A stretch of DNA of 64,000 bases, taken from contig CBDBNG010000001.1 of assembly GCA_965207995.1 (NCBI GenBank), positions 372,001-436,000 of the forward strand, given 5' to 3'. The position numbers were made by a program, and so were the translations under genes. The notes below the pieces were generated by a model. It ran no database searches, was not told where the DNA came from, and saw only the letters and a program-made list of their open reading frames with translations. Each line of letters opens with the position of its first letter. Position 1 is the stretch's first letter. Below, in pieces: positions 17,232 through 26,289 of this stretch. The stretch comes from DAOUKH01 sp965207995 (GTDB lineage Bacteria; Chloroflexota; Dehalococcoidia; SHYB01).

Positions 17232-17990
17232 TTAGCGGAAGAGGTCGCCTTCAGAGGGTCGCACCAGGGCCGAGGCTCCCGCGCCGCCGGGCTCGTAGGA
17301 GTAGCCTCGGACGATGGCGGCGGGTACGCGGTCGAGCTTGCCCATGACCAGTTCCGCCGCGGAGGCGAGCTCGTCGGCGACGGCGATGACCGTGGCGCGC
17401 AGCTCATGGCCGGCGGGGTCGGTCACGCCCCGGTAGTCCACCAGCGCCTCCATGCCGGCGACCCCGATGGCCACGTCGGTGCAGCCCTCGCGCCAGGGAC
17501 GCCCAAAGGTGTCGGAGATGATGACCGCGGCGTCGACGCCGCCCTCCCGCGCGATCGCGTCTCTGATCGCCGCCGCCGAGGCGTCGGGGTCGAGCGGCAG
17601 CAGCGCGACCTCGCCGTGCGTCTCCACGTTCGACTGGTCGACGCCGGCGTTGGCACAGATGAAGCCGTGCCGTGTCTCGGTGATGATGACCCCCTGGTCC
17701 ATGCGCACCACGCGGCTGCTTTCCTGAAGCACCACCTCGACAAGCCGCGCGTCCTTGTCGTACCGCGCCGCGATCTTCTCGGCGAACCCCGACGGCGTCA
17801 CGTCCGAGAGCACGACCACGCGCCCCTCGGCCTTCGAGACGATCTTCTGGGTCACCACCACGACGTCGCCCGCCTCGATAGAGACGCCGCCCGCCGCGGC
17901 CGCCTGGGCGACCATCGCGCCCACGTCGTCGCCTTCATGGACTTCGGGCAGCCCCTCAACGCCGAAGATACGTAGCTCGGGAACAGGCAT
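17232..17990 (-). CDS. cofE: Coenzyme F420-0:L-glutamate ligase
   Basis: 252 residues, the length of stand-alone CofE. It adds glutamates to F420-0 using GTP. Family segments: GDVVVVTQKIVSKAEGRVV, ARLVEVVLQESSRVVR, FICANAGVDQSN (active-site loop) and ISDTFGRPWREGCTDVAIG. It is preceded by npdG with a 9-nt gap. Together they show that this organism makes and uses F420. The other biosynthesis genes (cofC, cofD, cofGH) are not in the window. Confidence 0.95.
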   Translation of the reverse strand: MPVPELRIFGVEGLPEVHEGDDVGAMVAQAAAAGGVSIEAGDVVVVTQKIVSKAEGRVVVLSDVTPSGFAEKIAARYDKDARLVEVVLQESSRVVRMDQGVIITETRHGFICANAGVDQSNVETHGEVALLPLDPDASAAAIRDAIAREGGVDAAVIISDTFGRPWREGCTDVAIGVAGMEALVDYRGVTDPAGHELRATVIAVADELASAAELVMGKLDRVPAAIVRGYSYEPGGAGASALVRPSEGDLFR

Positions 17991-17999
17991 GGCCCGCGC

Positions 18000-18662
18000 C
18001 TAGACGCCGGAGACTTTCACCATGGAGTGCGCACCCTTGTAGCGCCGGTTTATGTTCAGCAGCAGCGCCGTGATCGACTCGACGTACCGCGAGTTCTCCA
18101 GCGCTCCGCCGTCGACGCCGCGCACGCCCTCGATCTTCTCGGAGAGCTCGATCGCCATGGCCTTGGCGTCCGCGTCGTCGCTGCACACGATCACGTCGGC
18201 GTCCACGGTGTGCCTCAGGTCCATCAACGCCGGTGCACTCAGATTCTGGAACGCCCCCGCTACTCTGGCCTTGGGCGCCAGCTTTTGCGACTCCTCGGCC
18301 GCCGAGTTGTCCTCGAGGTCCATGTACCGCACCGGCTGACCCTTCTCGAAGGCCAGCGGCACGACGGTGTTGATGACGATCTTGTCGCCGATGACCTCGT
18401 GCAGCGACTCCAGGGTGGGGCGCTGTCCGTTGTAGGGGATGGTGATGAAGATGACGCTGCCGGCGTCGACCGCCGCCGCGTTCTCCATCCCTCGCACGTC
18501 GCCGCTGGGGACGGCTTCGAGCACCGTCTGGGCCGCCTCGTCGGCGCGCTCCTGCTTTCGTGAGCCGATGATGATGGGGTAGCCGGCATGGGCGAAACGG
18601 ATCGCCAGGCCCAGACCCTCCGGTCCGGTGCCGCCGATGAAGGAGAGGACGCGATCGCTCAA
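18000..18662 (-). CDS. npdG: NADPH-dependent F420 reductase
   Basis: 220 residues from TTG 18662, with GGAGG 6 nt upstream. N-terminal Rossmann motif FIGGTGPEGLGLAIRFA and the NADPH-phosphate loop GSRKQERA are diagnostic of Fno/NpdG, as is the C-terminal LLNINRRYKG. It transfers hydride between NADPH and F420, supplying reduced F420 to enzymes such as the LLM protein at 33561-34568. First gene of the npdG-cofE operon. Confidence 0.93.
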   Translation of the reverse strand: MSDRVLSFIGGTGPEGLGLAIRFAHAGYPIIIGSRKQERADEAAQTVLEAVPSGDVRGMENAAAVDAGSVIFITIPYNGQRPTLESLHEVIGDKIVINTVVPLAFEKGQPVRYMDLEDNSAAEESQKLAPKARVAGAFQNLSAPALMDLRHTVDADVIVCSDDADAKAMAIELSEKIEGVRGVDGGALENSRYVESITALLLNINRRYKGAHSMVKVSGV

Positions 18663-18815
18663 AAGAGGCCTCCGGGGCGATGTGATTGCCGCGAGCCGCG
18701 GGCGCGGTCTATGGTACCGTCACCTATCGAAGCCTGTACAGGGTGAGCGCCACGGGCGCCCGGCGGCTCCCCGCTCTCCCTGCAGACCACCGCCTGAGCT
18801 AGGGAGGCGCTCCGC

Positions 18816-20102
18816 TTGGAGCAACGACGGCGTCGCATCGGACCGCCCGAGATTAGGTTCCACGGGCGTCCCGTCTTCTACGGCTGGTGGGTGGTCGGCG
18901 GCACCTTCCTGCTCACCAACCTCGGCGGGGGCTTCTACATCCACGGCTTCTCGCCTTTCCTGCGCCCCCTCGCCGAAGAGTTCAGCGCAAGCACCTTGAT
19001 GGTGTCGCTCGTCTTCACCGCCGCAACCGGGAGCGAGGCGGTCCTTGCCATTTTCCTAGGCTACTTGGTCGACCGGTTCGGCTCACGGCGCATGATGCTG
19101 GTCGGCATCCCCATCTTCGCCCTCGGCTTCTTCCTGTTCAGCCTCGCGCCGAGCCTCCTTTTTGCTTTCCTTGTCTTTCCGATCCTAATCTCTCCAGGCT
19201 TGAGTCTCGGCATCTTCACGCCGTCGATCACGGCAGTATGTCACTGGTTTCACCGGCGCCGGACCACGGCACTCTCGATAGCGACGGTAGGCCTCGGCGC
19301 CGGCGCCCTCTTCGCCTCGTTCCTCCAGTTCCTCACCGACGAGTTTGATTGGCGGATCGCCGCCCGCGCCGCCGCCGTCGTGATCCTCGCCATCGGCCTG
19401 CCCGTCGCGCTTTTCGTGATGCGCGACCGGCCCCAAGACATAGGGCAGCTGCCCGACGGGGAGCCGCCCCCCACGGAGCCCACTCCCGAGCCGTACGCCC
19501 CCAGCGCCGACTTCACGCCGCGAGAGGCCTTGGGATCGGCGGCATTCTGGAGACTCGTGTTCTGGTTCGGGCTGCGCATGTTCGTCGTCGCCTCCATCTC
19601 GACTCACCTCATAGCGCTTATCCAGGACAAGGGCTTCTCCGGCGCCCAGGGGGCGTTGTTGCTGGTCATCTTCGGCGTGGCCACGATCCCCTGCCGACTC
19701 GGCCTCGGCGTCCTCGCCGACTACGTACCCAAGAACGTGCTCGCCTCCGTGCTCGGCCTGGTGCAGTTGGGGGCCTTGGCGATCCTGTTCACCGCGCAGG
19801 ACTTCTGGCAGCTGGTCGCCTTCGCGCTCGTCTACGCCGTCTCCTGGGGCGGCAGCGGGGCTAACTTGAACACCGCGATCCGGGCCGACTACTTCGGGCT
19901 GCGCTTCTTCGCCACCATCGGCGGCATGTTCAACACGCTGATGATCGTCGGCATGATGCTCGGCCCGCCCGTCACCGGGCTCATCTACGACCGCACCGGA
20001 AGCTACGACCTCGCCATCTGGGCCTTCTTCGCCGCCACGGCGGCCTCGGCCGTCATCATCCTCTTCACGCCGCAGCCCAAACCCAAGCGCTCACGCCCGT
20101 AG
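18816..20102 (+). CDS. MFS transporter, OFA/monocarboxylate-like
   Basis: 428 residues from TTG 18816, about 8 nt after GGGAGG. Twelve hydrophobic segments. The start FYGWWVVGGTFLLTNLGGGF followed by PLAEEFSAS is typical of the OFA/monocarboxylate MFS branch; loop motif DRFGSRRMMLVG lies between helices 2 and 3, and a Pro/Glu-rich central loop lies around residue 215. Likely exchanger or importer of an organic acid. Divergent from npdG. Confidence 0.88.
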   Translation: MEQRRRRIGPPEIRFHGRPVFYGWWVVGGTFLLTNLGGGFYIHGFSPFLRPLAEEFSASTLMVSLVFTAATGSEAVLAIFLGYLVDRFGSRRMMLVGIPIFALGFFLFSLAPSLLFAFLVFPILISPGLSLGIFTPSITAVCHWFHRRRTTALSIATVGLGAGALFASFLQFLTDEFDWRIAARAAAVVILAIGLPVALFVMRDRPQDIGQLPDGEPPPTEPTPEPYAPSADFTPREALGSAAFWRLVFWFGLRMFVVASISTHLIALIQDKGFSGAQGALLLVIFGVATIPCRLGLGVLADYVPKNVLASVLGLVQLGALAILFTAQDFWQLVAFALVYAVSWGGSGANLNTAIRADYFGLRFFATIGGMFNTLMIVGMMLGPPVTGLIYDRTGSYDLAIWAFFAATAASAVIILFTPQPKPKRSRP

Positions 20103-20538
20103 GCGCCAGCCCTCTGGCTAGACTGAACGAAATCGAGGGCGGGGATCTACCTCAATCTCCCCCGCAAGGGAGCACCTCAAGCCTCTCCCCTCTCTGGAAG
20201 GGACTGAGGGCGGGCCGGTGGGCTGACCTTTCCCCTTCTCCCCGTGGAGACCTTTGCACAACCCTTCCGCAGCCTGAAACAGGAGGCTCGGGGTGGTCTT
20301 CCCCCTCTCCCGCTGGGAGAGGGTTGGGGTGAGGGCGGGGCGCTGGGAGGGGTGCGCCAACGTACACGGAGCCGCCCACGTCCGTTACGCAAGGGTCTCA
20401 TCTGGGGAAGACGCAAAGAGCGGGGCGGGGATCTACCTCAACCTCCCCCTCTGGGGGAGCACCTTAAACCTCCCTCCCTCCGGGAGGGACTGAGGGCGGG
20501 CCGGGGCGGGGCCGCCCCTAGCCAGCTGGCCCCCCACG
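20103..20538. repeat. Dense intergenic palindromic repeats
   Basis: No gene. It contains the CCCTCTCCCGCTGGGAGAGGG-TTGGGG type at about 20304-20335 (also seen near 38050), two CCCCGCAAGGGAGCACCT/CCCCTCTGGGGGAGCACCTT linkers and a CCCTCCGGGAGGGACTGAGGG unit near 20475. Confidence 0.8.
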
Positions 20539-20976
20539 CTACGACATGCCCAGGAAGCGCTTGACCTTGTCGAAGAACGAGTCGCGGCCGCCCAGGCGCG
20601 CCGTATGCCAACTCCGCTCGGCGGCGGCAATGCGCCCCAGGGCCCGCTTGCGCTCGCGCATGTAGTCGAGGACCTGCTTGTCCTCGCCCTCGTCGAGCCA
20701 GAAGCCGTGGTGGTCGGGGCACATGTCGAGCTCGGTACGGCTGCCGTGGTACTGGAACTCGATCAAGTCCTTCCCGCACCGGGGGCAGGCCCGGTCGACC
20801 GTCCGCGGACTGTACACCGTCGAGCCCTTCAGATCGCCCAGGTCGAAGACCTTGTCCTCGAGCATCCCCAATTCTTCGTAGTCGAGCCAGAGACCCTTGC
20901 ACTCGCCGCACCGGTCGACCTCGATGCCGCGGTGGTCCACCACGGTGAGCGTCATCCCGTCCCTTGGGCAGTTCAA
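20539..20976 (-). CDS. zf-TFIIB domain protein, two zinc ribbons
   Basis: 145 residues from TTG 20976, with GGAGG 6 nt upstream. Two copies of the zf-TFIIB pattern: CPRDG..CGECKGLWLDYEEL and CPRCG..CPDHHGFWLDEGED; in the second one a Cys of the distal pair is replaced by His. The basic C-terminus may be helical. Function is unknown beyond zinc binding. A TACAAT hexamer at 21040-21045 (minus) lies about 64 nt upstream. Confidence 0.85.
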   Translation of the reverse strand: MNCPRDGMTLTVVDHRGIEVDRCGECKGLWLDYEELGMLEDKVFDLGDLKGSTVYSPRTVDRACPRCGKDLIEFQYHGSRTELDMCPDHHGFWLDEGEDKQVLDYMRERKRALGRIAAAERSWHTARLGGRDSFFDKVKRFLGMS

Positions 20977-21045
20977 GCGCGGCCTCCAAGCGGCGGACTA
21001 TCCGGGGACGGCATCCTTACATCAAGCCGCCACACCCCGATTGTA

Positions 21046-21205
21046 GCACCGCCTTCCCCTCTCTCCCTTCGGAAGCCGGAAGTCCTCCGGGGCGGGGCCT
21101 TCACCTAAACCCTCCCCCGCAGGGGGACACCTTAAACCTCTCCCCCTCTTGGGGGAGACTGAGAGAGGGCACGCGCCCATAGGGCGCGTCGGCGGGGTAT
21201 CATGC
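21046..21205. repeat. Intergenic palindromic repeats
   Basis: Between divergent genes. A CCCCCGCAGGGGGACACCTTAAA linker near 21113 is followed by a CTCCCCCTCTTGGGGGAGA unit near 21138. The AAAGGAGG of the next gene follows directly. Confidence 0.7.
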
Positions 21206-21226
21206 GCCCGCTCAAAGGAGGCGGCC

Positions 21227-21778
21227 ATGACGCGACGCAACCCAGGGCTCCCCGCCGTGGAAGACGTTTACGAAACCTGCGACGAACTTCGGGACATCGC
21301 CATCGCCGCCGAGGTCTGCCTCCTTACCGGGGTCGACAACGAAGTCATTGATTCCCTGGCGGATGCCCTCGCCCCAATGGTGGTGGCGGGGAACGCGGCG
21401 CTCCGAAAGACCTACCTGAGCATCGGTGCTATCGAGGAATGTCCGCCGGAGGTCGAGCCATTGCTTGCCGCCGGCGTCGCGCTCACTATGGCCATCACCG
21501 CCGAGAAGGTCTCGACGGGGTTCGCCGAGGACGTTACGGATTCCTCTCGCACCGCCGCCGCGGTCCTGCTCTGTGACGACGTCCTGATGACGCCAAGGGC
21601 CGAGGCCGTCGCCGACGCTGCCCTCAGGGCCCTCCTAGACCATGACATGACGAAAGCCCTGGAGCAGATCAGGAACGATCCAATCTGCAGAAGCTACCTC
21701 AGAGACCTCCCCAAAGCCCCGTTTGGGACAAGGCTACTCCAGGAGATAGGGCTGGAGGGCGAGCCCCCGGACCACTGA
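21227..21778 (+). CDS. Hypothetical protein, mostly helical
   Basis: 183 residues from ATG 21227 (AAAGGAGG 5 nt upstream; the longer frame to 21149 runs into a repeat). No signal peptide or membrane helix. Alanine- and leucine-rich helices dominate, with VYETCDELRDIAIAAEVCLL near the start and FGTRLLQEIGLEG near the end. No family recognised and no informative neighbours; it stands alone between repeat blocks. Confidence 0.65.
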   Translation: MTRRNPGLPAVEDVYETCDELRDIAIAAEVCLLTGVDNEVIDSLADALAPMVVAGNAALRKTYLSIGAIEECPPEVEPLLAAGVALTMAITAEKVSTGFAEDVTDSSRTAAAVLLCDDVLMTPRAEAVADAALRALLDHDMTKALEQIRNDPICRSYLRDLPKAPFGTRLLQEIGLEGEPPDH

Positions 21779-22330
21779 CCCCCGCGTCTGGGCCTGGGGT
21801 GGGGCATCCACCCAACCTCTCCCGCGGCAGACCCTCGCGCAACCCGCGACGGCGTCACGGGACCCTCCATGTAGGGGCGACCCTTGTGGTCGCCCGTCCC
21901 CTCATCACCACCAACCACCATCGAAACCCGCCGCCCACCTCCCCTGTAGGGGCGCGTCGCGACGCGCCCGTTCCCCCGCAACAACCGTCACCGCAACCTC
22001 CCCGTGTGGGGGAGCACCTTAAACCTCTCCCTCTCTGGGCGAGATCGAGAGAGGGCCGGGACGGGGCCTTCACCTAAACCTTCCCCCGCAGGGGGCACCT
22101 TAAGCCTCTCCCCCTCTGGGGGAGACTGAGAGAGGGCACGGGACGGGGCCTTCACCTCAACCTCCCCCGCAGGGGGCACCTTAAGCCTCTCCCCCTCTGG
22201 GGGGAGACTGAGAGAGGGCCGGGGCGGGGCATCACCTTAACCTCCCCCGCAGGGGGAGCACCTTAAGCCTCTCCCCCTCTGGGGGAGACTGAGAGAGGGC
22301 CGGGGCGGGGCCTTCCGCCGACCCGCAACG
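21779..22330. repeat. Repeat block with near-tandem 80-90 bp units
   Basis: About 550 bases without a gene. After GTAGGGGCGACCC..GGTCGCCC and GTAGGGGCGCG..CGCGCCC hairpins come four successive units, each made of a CCCCGCAGGGGG linker, ACCTTAA(A/G)CCTCTCC and a CCCCCTCTGGGGGAGACTGAG hairpin (starting near 21990, 22076, 22150 and 22225), so local tandem duplication has occurred. Confidence 0.85.
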
Positions 22331-22567
22331 CTCCCACGCCTTGAACGCCCCCCACCGACGGGCTAATGTACCGCTGCCCTTCAATCTTTCCCCGCGCTTC
22401 CGGGACCGAAACCAACGAGCACCTCGCGATCCTCCAAGCGGCCTCCCAGACGGGAGCGGCCCCGTGCCGCCCCCGTTTCGTTCCGCCGCGACACCTTCCG
22501 CTCCCTCCGCTACCGCGACTACCGCCTGCTGATCTTCGGCGTCCTCGGCGCGAGCGCCGGTCAGTGG

Positions 22568-23728
22568 ATGGAGATGGTCGCCCTCAGTTGGTACATCCTG
22601 GAAGACCTCGAAGGCTCCGTCCTCGCCGTCGCGGCGCTCTACGGCATCCGCTCCGTTCCCAACCTCATCATGAGCCCCCTCGCCGGGGTGCTTGCCGACC
22701 GGCTCGACCGTCGGATGGTGCTCGCCGGGGCGCAGCTTGCGCCGATAGGCACCGCCGCGACGATGCTGGTCCTGGCCCTGAACGACACGCTCGCCCTGTG
22801 GCACATCTACCTGCTCATCATCGCGTGGGCCACCTCGTTCTCCCTGAGCAACCCCGCTCGCCAGGCCATGGTCCCCAGCCTCGTCTCCCGCGGCGACTTG
22901 ATGAACGCCATCGCGCTCAACTCCATGGGCTTCAACGTCTCCCGCGCCCTCGGGCCGACCGTCGGCGGGCTGCTGCTCGCCTTCCTCGGCTTCGAGTGGA
23001 TCTACGTGATCCTCGTCTTCGTCTACGCGGGCTGCACCCTGACCACGCTGGCAATCCGCATCCGCACCGATCCCGACGCGGGCACCCGCGCCGAAACGCT
23101 GGTGCAGAACTTCCTCGGCGGGCTCACCTACGTCCGTGGGAACGCCACCATGCGGGGCCTCCTTGTGCTCGCGATCCTTCCCATCGCCATCGGCCTCCCC
23201 TACACCGCCCTGGTTCCCGTGATCGCCAAAGACACGCTGGACGCGGCCCCGGGTGAGTTCGGGCTCCTGATGAGCGCCGCGGGAATCGGATCCCTGATTG
23301 CCGGCTTTGCCTTGGCCTCGATGGGCCCCATCCGCCGCGGCGGAGCGCTGCTCATCGTCATCGGACTCCTCTTCGGCGTCAGCGTGATGGTCCTCGGACT
23401 CTCCACCGCCTACGCCGTCGCCTTCATCGCCAACTTCTTCGCCGGCGCCTTCAGCATGTTCTATTTCTCGTTCAACAACGTCCTCGTCCAGACGCACGTC
23501 GAAGAGCGCATGCGCGGCCGAATGGCCAGCGTCCTGATGATGGAGTTCGGCATCACCCCGCTCGGCGCCCTCATCGCCGGCGTCATAGCCCAATACACCT
23601 CGACGGCCTACACCGTCTTCGGCATGGGCGCGCTGCTGGCGGTCCTGGCCGTCGCCGCCTACTTCAAGATGCGCGACATGCACAACGTCGGCACCATCGG
23701 CCCCGGCCGCCAACCCGCCCCCACCTAG
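22568..23728 (+). CDS. MFS transporter, EntS/MFS_3-like; true N-terminus lies upstream
   Basis: 386 residues from ATG 22568, but homologous-looking sequence (TFRSLRYRDYRLLIFGVLGA) continues upstream in frame to about 22490 without any ATG, GTG or TTG. One extra C in the C5 run near 22470 would join it to a GTG at 22464 and give a normal N-terminus, so either a 1-nt deletion/sequencing error or a rare start codon must be assumed. The body has 10 or more hydrophobic helices with DRLDRRMVL, NPARQAMVPSLV and GRMASVLMMEFG, typical of enterobactin-exporter-like MFS proteins. Probably an exporter. Confidence 0.82.
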   Translation: MEMVALSWYILEDLEGSVLAVAALYGIRSVPNLIMSPLAGVLADRLDRRMVLAGAQLAPIGTAATMLVLALNDTLALWHIYLLIIAWATSFSLSNPARQAMVPSLVSRGDLMNAIALNSMGFNVSRALGPTVGGLLLAFLGFEWIYVILVFVYAGCTLTTLAIRIRTDPDAGTRAETLVQNFLGGLTYVRGNATMRGLLVLAILPIAIGLPYTALVPVIAKDTLDAAPGEFGLLMSAAGIGSLIAGFALASMGPIRRGGALLIVIGLLFGVSVMVLGLSTAYAVAFIANFFAGAFSMFYFSFNNVLVQTHVEERMRGRMASVLMMEFGITPLGALIAGVIAQYTSTAYTVFGMGALLAVLAVAAYFKMRDMHNVGTIGPGRQPAPT

Positions 23729-24025
23729 CGCCCCAGAGGTGACGCGGGGTCCTACCTCTTCTCCTCACGAAGACCTCTGCGCAACCCAGGGCGCCTGCCG
23801 ACGCCCTCCCCTGTAGGGGCGACCCTTGTGGTCGCCCATCCCCTCATCACCACCAACCGCCATCGAAACCCGCCGTCCCCTCCCCTGTAGGGGCGCGTCG
23901 CGACGCGCCCGTCCCCCACCTCTCCCCGCTGGAGCAGCACGTTAAAGCCTCTCCCCTTTGGGGAGATTGAGAGAGGGCACGCGCCGTCAGGCACGTCGGA
24001 GGGGCGGAAAGGGGGTGGCCTACCC
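23729..24025. repeat. Intergenic palindromic repeats
   Basis: No gene. Carries GTAGGGGCGACCCTTGTGG..GTCGCCC, GTAGGGGCGCGTCGCGACGC and a GGAGCAGCACGTTAAAGCC unit leading into CTCTCCCCTTTGGGGAGATTG (23929-23972). This last arrangement is an uninterrupted relative of the site where the IS110 element sits at 28448. Confidence 0.8.
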
Positions 24026-25021
24026 CTAATACCCGCGGCTAGGATCGATCACGTTCTGCAGCGAGCCGCCCTCGATGTACCGGCTCAGGTTGTCGGCAAA
24101 AAAGCGCGCCGCCCGCTCGCGGTTATCGATCAGGTCGCCCGAAACGTGGGGCGAGATGAGGACGTTCTCCATGTCCCACAGCTCGCTGTCGGCGGGAAGC
24201 GGCTCCTGCTCGAACACGTCCAGGCCCGCCCCCGCGATCTCGCCCTGCTTGAGCGCCTCGACTAGCGCCGCCTCGTCGATCTGCGGCCCCCGGCCCACGT
24301 TGATGACGTAGGCGGTGCGCTTCATCACCTTGAACTCCGGCGCGCCGAGGATGTGCGTCGTCTCCGCCGTCAGCGGCAGCGCGTCGACCACGAAGTCGCT
24401 CCGCTCCAGCAGCACGTGCAGCATCGACGTCGGGTACAGATCGTCGAGGTCGCCGACGTTGTGCTGGTGCTCGCGGACGCTCCGCCGCATCCCCAGCACC
24501 TTCATCCGGAAAGCCTTGCCCAGCCGCGCCGTCTCCAGCCCGATCGCGCCCAGACCCAGGACACCGAGCGTCTTGCCCTCCAGGAAGTCCGGCCGCAACG
24601 ACCGGTCATAGGCGTGCTTCGCCTGGTTCGCCAGCGTCGGCTTCGTCCGCTTCACGAAGTTCAGCATGAACATGAAGCAGTGTTCGGCGATGGCCAGGGC
24701 GTTGGTGCCGGTGACGTTCGTGACGACGAACGACTGGTTGAAGAGGCCGGCGCGACCCAGCCGGTCGACGCCAGTCCCCAGGAACTGCACCCACTTCAGC
24801 TTGGGCGCCCGCTCGGGCAGCGACTGCGGCGTCGCGCCCATGAAGAGCACTTCTATGTCGGCCAGTGCCTCGTCGAGCTTGGCGCGAGCCTCCTCCGACG
24901 ACGCCTCCTCGCGGCAGAGGCGGCTTATGTCGACCAGCCGCACGCGGGGCGACACCTTGAGGATGATGCGCCGCACCTCGTCGTTGGGGTGGAACGTGAT
25001 GCCGACGACGACGTCGCTCAT
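24026..25021 (-). CDS. D-isomer-specific 2-hydroxyacid dehydrogenase
   Basis: 331 residues. NAD(P)-binding motif GVLGLGAIG near residue 150. Catalytic Arg in INVGRGPQID, Glu in DVFEQEPLP, and His in ISPHVSGD. The family reduces 2-keto acids or oxidises D-2-hydroxy acids. ATG 25021 follows GAGGAGG at 5 nt; the longer frame to 25093 is not homologous. The methyltransferase gene lies 90 nt upstream on the same strand. Confidence 0.92.
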   Translation of the reverse strand: MSDVVVGITFHPNDEVRRIILKVSPRVRLVDISRLCREEASSEEARAKLDEALADIEVLFMGATPQSLPERAPKLKWVQFLGTGVDRLGRAGLFNQSFVVTNVTGTNALAIAEHCFMFMLNFVKRTKPTLANQAKHAYDRSLRPDFLEGKTLGVLGLGAIGLETARLGKAFRMKVLGMRRSVREHQHNVGDLDDLYPTSMLHVLLERSDFVVDALPLTAETTHILGAPEFKVMKRTAYVINVGRGPQIDEAALVEALKQGEIAGAGLDVFEQEPLPADSELWDMENVLISPHVSGDLIDNRERAARFFADNLSRYIEGGSLQNVIDPSRGY

Positions 25022-25111
25022 CGGCGCCTCCTCGCGGCGGTGCGGCCCCGCCGAGTCCAGGGGTAGCCTAGATTTGCTCCGGCGGACTGTCAACGCGCCG
25101 CCGGCCCCGCG

Positions 25112-26044
25112 CTACGACGGCTTGCGCGCGATGAGGACTCCCGTCCGGCCCTCGCCGGACAGTGTCTCCACATAGGCCGTGAGCCGCGCGATCCGCCGCT
25201 CGTGACGCCGCCGCGACGCGCCGTCGCCTGATGCCGGCCGCGACTCGTGGAAGGCTAAGCGCTCCGCCAGTTGGCCGCGCACGAGCTCGGTCGTGTCGCG
25301 CCACTCGATGACGCGCAGACCCGCGTCTTCGACACAGCGCACCAGATGGGGCAGCGAGGGCGCGTGGTACGGAGCCCGGCGCGTGAGCGGGGCCATGGCC
25401 TTGGGCAGCGGCCCCGGCTGGTCGTGCAGCACCAGCAGGCCGCCCGGCCTGAGCACGCGGGCGATCTCACCGAAGAGCGCCGCCTTGCCCCGGATGTGGA
25501 CCGTCACGTCCAGTGCCCACGCCTGATCGTACGTCCCTTCGATCGCCGGCAGGCGCGTCGCCTCCCCCTGCTCGAACCGGACACGGTCGAACGCCCGCCC
25601 TCCGCCGCCCATCTGCGCCCCTCCGGCCATTTGCGAGAGCAGCCGGGCCGTGTCGACGCGAAGCTGCAGCAGCTCGACGCCGTCCACGGCGCAGCCGAAC
25701 CGGTCGGCCAGGTACCGCGCCGGGCCGCCCAAACCGCTGCCGACGTCGAGGACGCGGTGCGACGACTCCAGCCGCGCATGCTCCCCCGCTACCTCCGCCA
25801 CGTGCTCCAGCACCGCGAAGCCGCCCAGGTTCTGGCAGTCCAGGCCGCGCGTGTACAGGTCGCGGGCGCTCAGTCCGGCCACGTCGACTCGCTCGGCGGA
25901 AAGCGCCCGCACGATCGAGTCCACCGAGGAATGCTCCTCGTAGAAGGTGGCAAGGCGTTCGGTGTCGCGGTCCACGGCAATCGAGGCGGGGGCCGCCTCC
26001 ATCATCCTGATCGGTTCCGTCGTCCTAATCGGTTGCGTCGTCAT
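25112..26044 (-). CDS. SAM-dependent methyltransferase, glycine/sarcosine-methyltransferase-like
   Basis: 310 residues, class I Rossmann methyltransferase. SAM motif LDVGSGLGGPARYLA near residue 100, acidic end of strand 2 DGVELLQLRV, motif near WALDVTVHIRGK, and LRPGGLLVLHDQ. The overall arrangement (ARDLYTRGLDCQNLGGFAVLE before the SAM motif) resembles sarcosine/dimethylglycine and related N-methyltransferases, so betaine synthesis is possible but not proven. A TATGAT hexamer lies at 26113-26118 (minus), back to back with the S41 protease promoter. Confidence 0.85.
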   Translation of the reverse strand: MTTQPIRTTEPIRMMEAAPASIAVDRDTERLATFYEEHSSVDSIVRALSAERVDVAGLSARDLYTRGLDCQNLGGFAVLEHVAEVAGEHARLESSHRVLDVGSGLGGPARYLADRFGCAVDGVELLQLRVDTARLLSQMAGGAQMGGGGRAFDRVRFEQGEATRLPAIEGTYDQAWALDVTVHIRGKAALFGEIARVLRPGGLLVLHDQPGPLPKAMAPLTRRAPYHAPSLPHLVRCVEDAGLRVIEWRDTTELVRGQLAERLAFHESRPASGDGASRRRHERRIARLTAYVETLSGEGRTGVLIARKPS

Positions 26045-26249
26045 ACTCTACTCCCTTGCTTCCTTCCCCGCGGGTCACCCTCCGCTTCCTCTCGCTCCAT
26101 CAGAGCCGCGCCATCATAGCGACCCCCATGACGCACGGGCCAGACCCCGATGTCACACCTGCCGAACACGGCGCGAAGCCTCCAAGGCGAAAAGCTATGC
26201 GAAACGCCGAAATCGCCCGTTCCAACGCCGATAAGACGGTGTCGCGGCG

Positions 26250-26255
26250 TATAAT
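26250..26255 (+). promoter_or_regulatory. TATAAT -10 of the S41 protease-smpB unit
   Basis: Perfect hexamer 34 nt before the ATG of the protease gene; no -35 consensus 17 nt upstream. Confidence 0.5.
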
Positions 26256-26289
26256 GGAGGTGCCCCCGTCCCGTTTCCCTGGGTGTCCC

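Noticed and set aside
22366..23256. Alternative frame starting at ATG 22366 over the MFS gene
   Set aside because: After a few codons the translation becomes Arg/Pro-rich, unlike the clean membrane-protein frame beside it.
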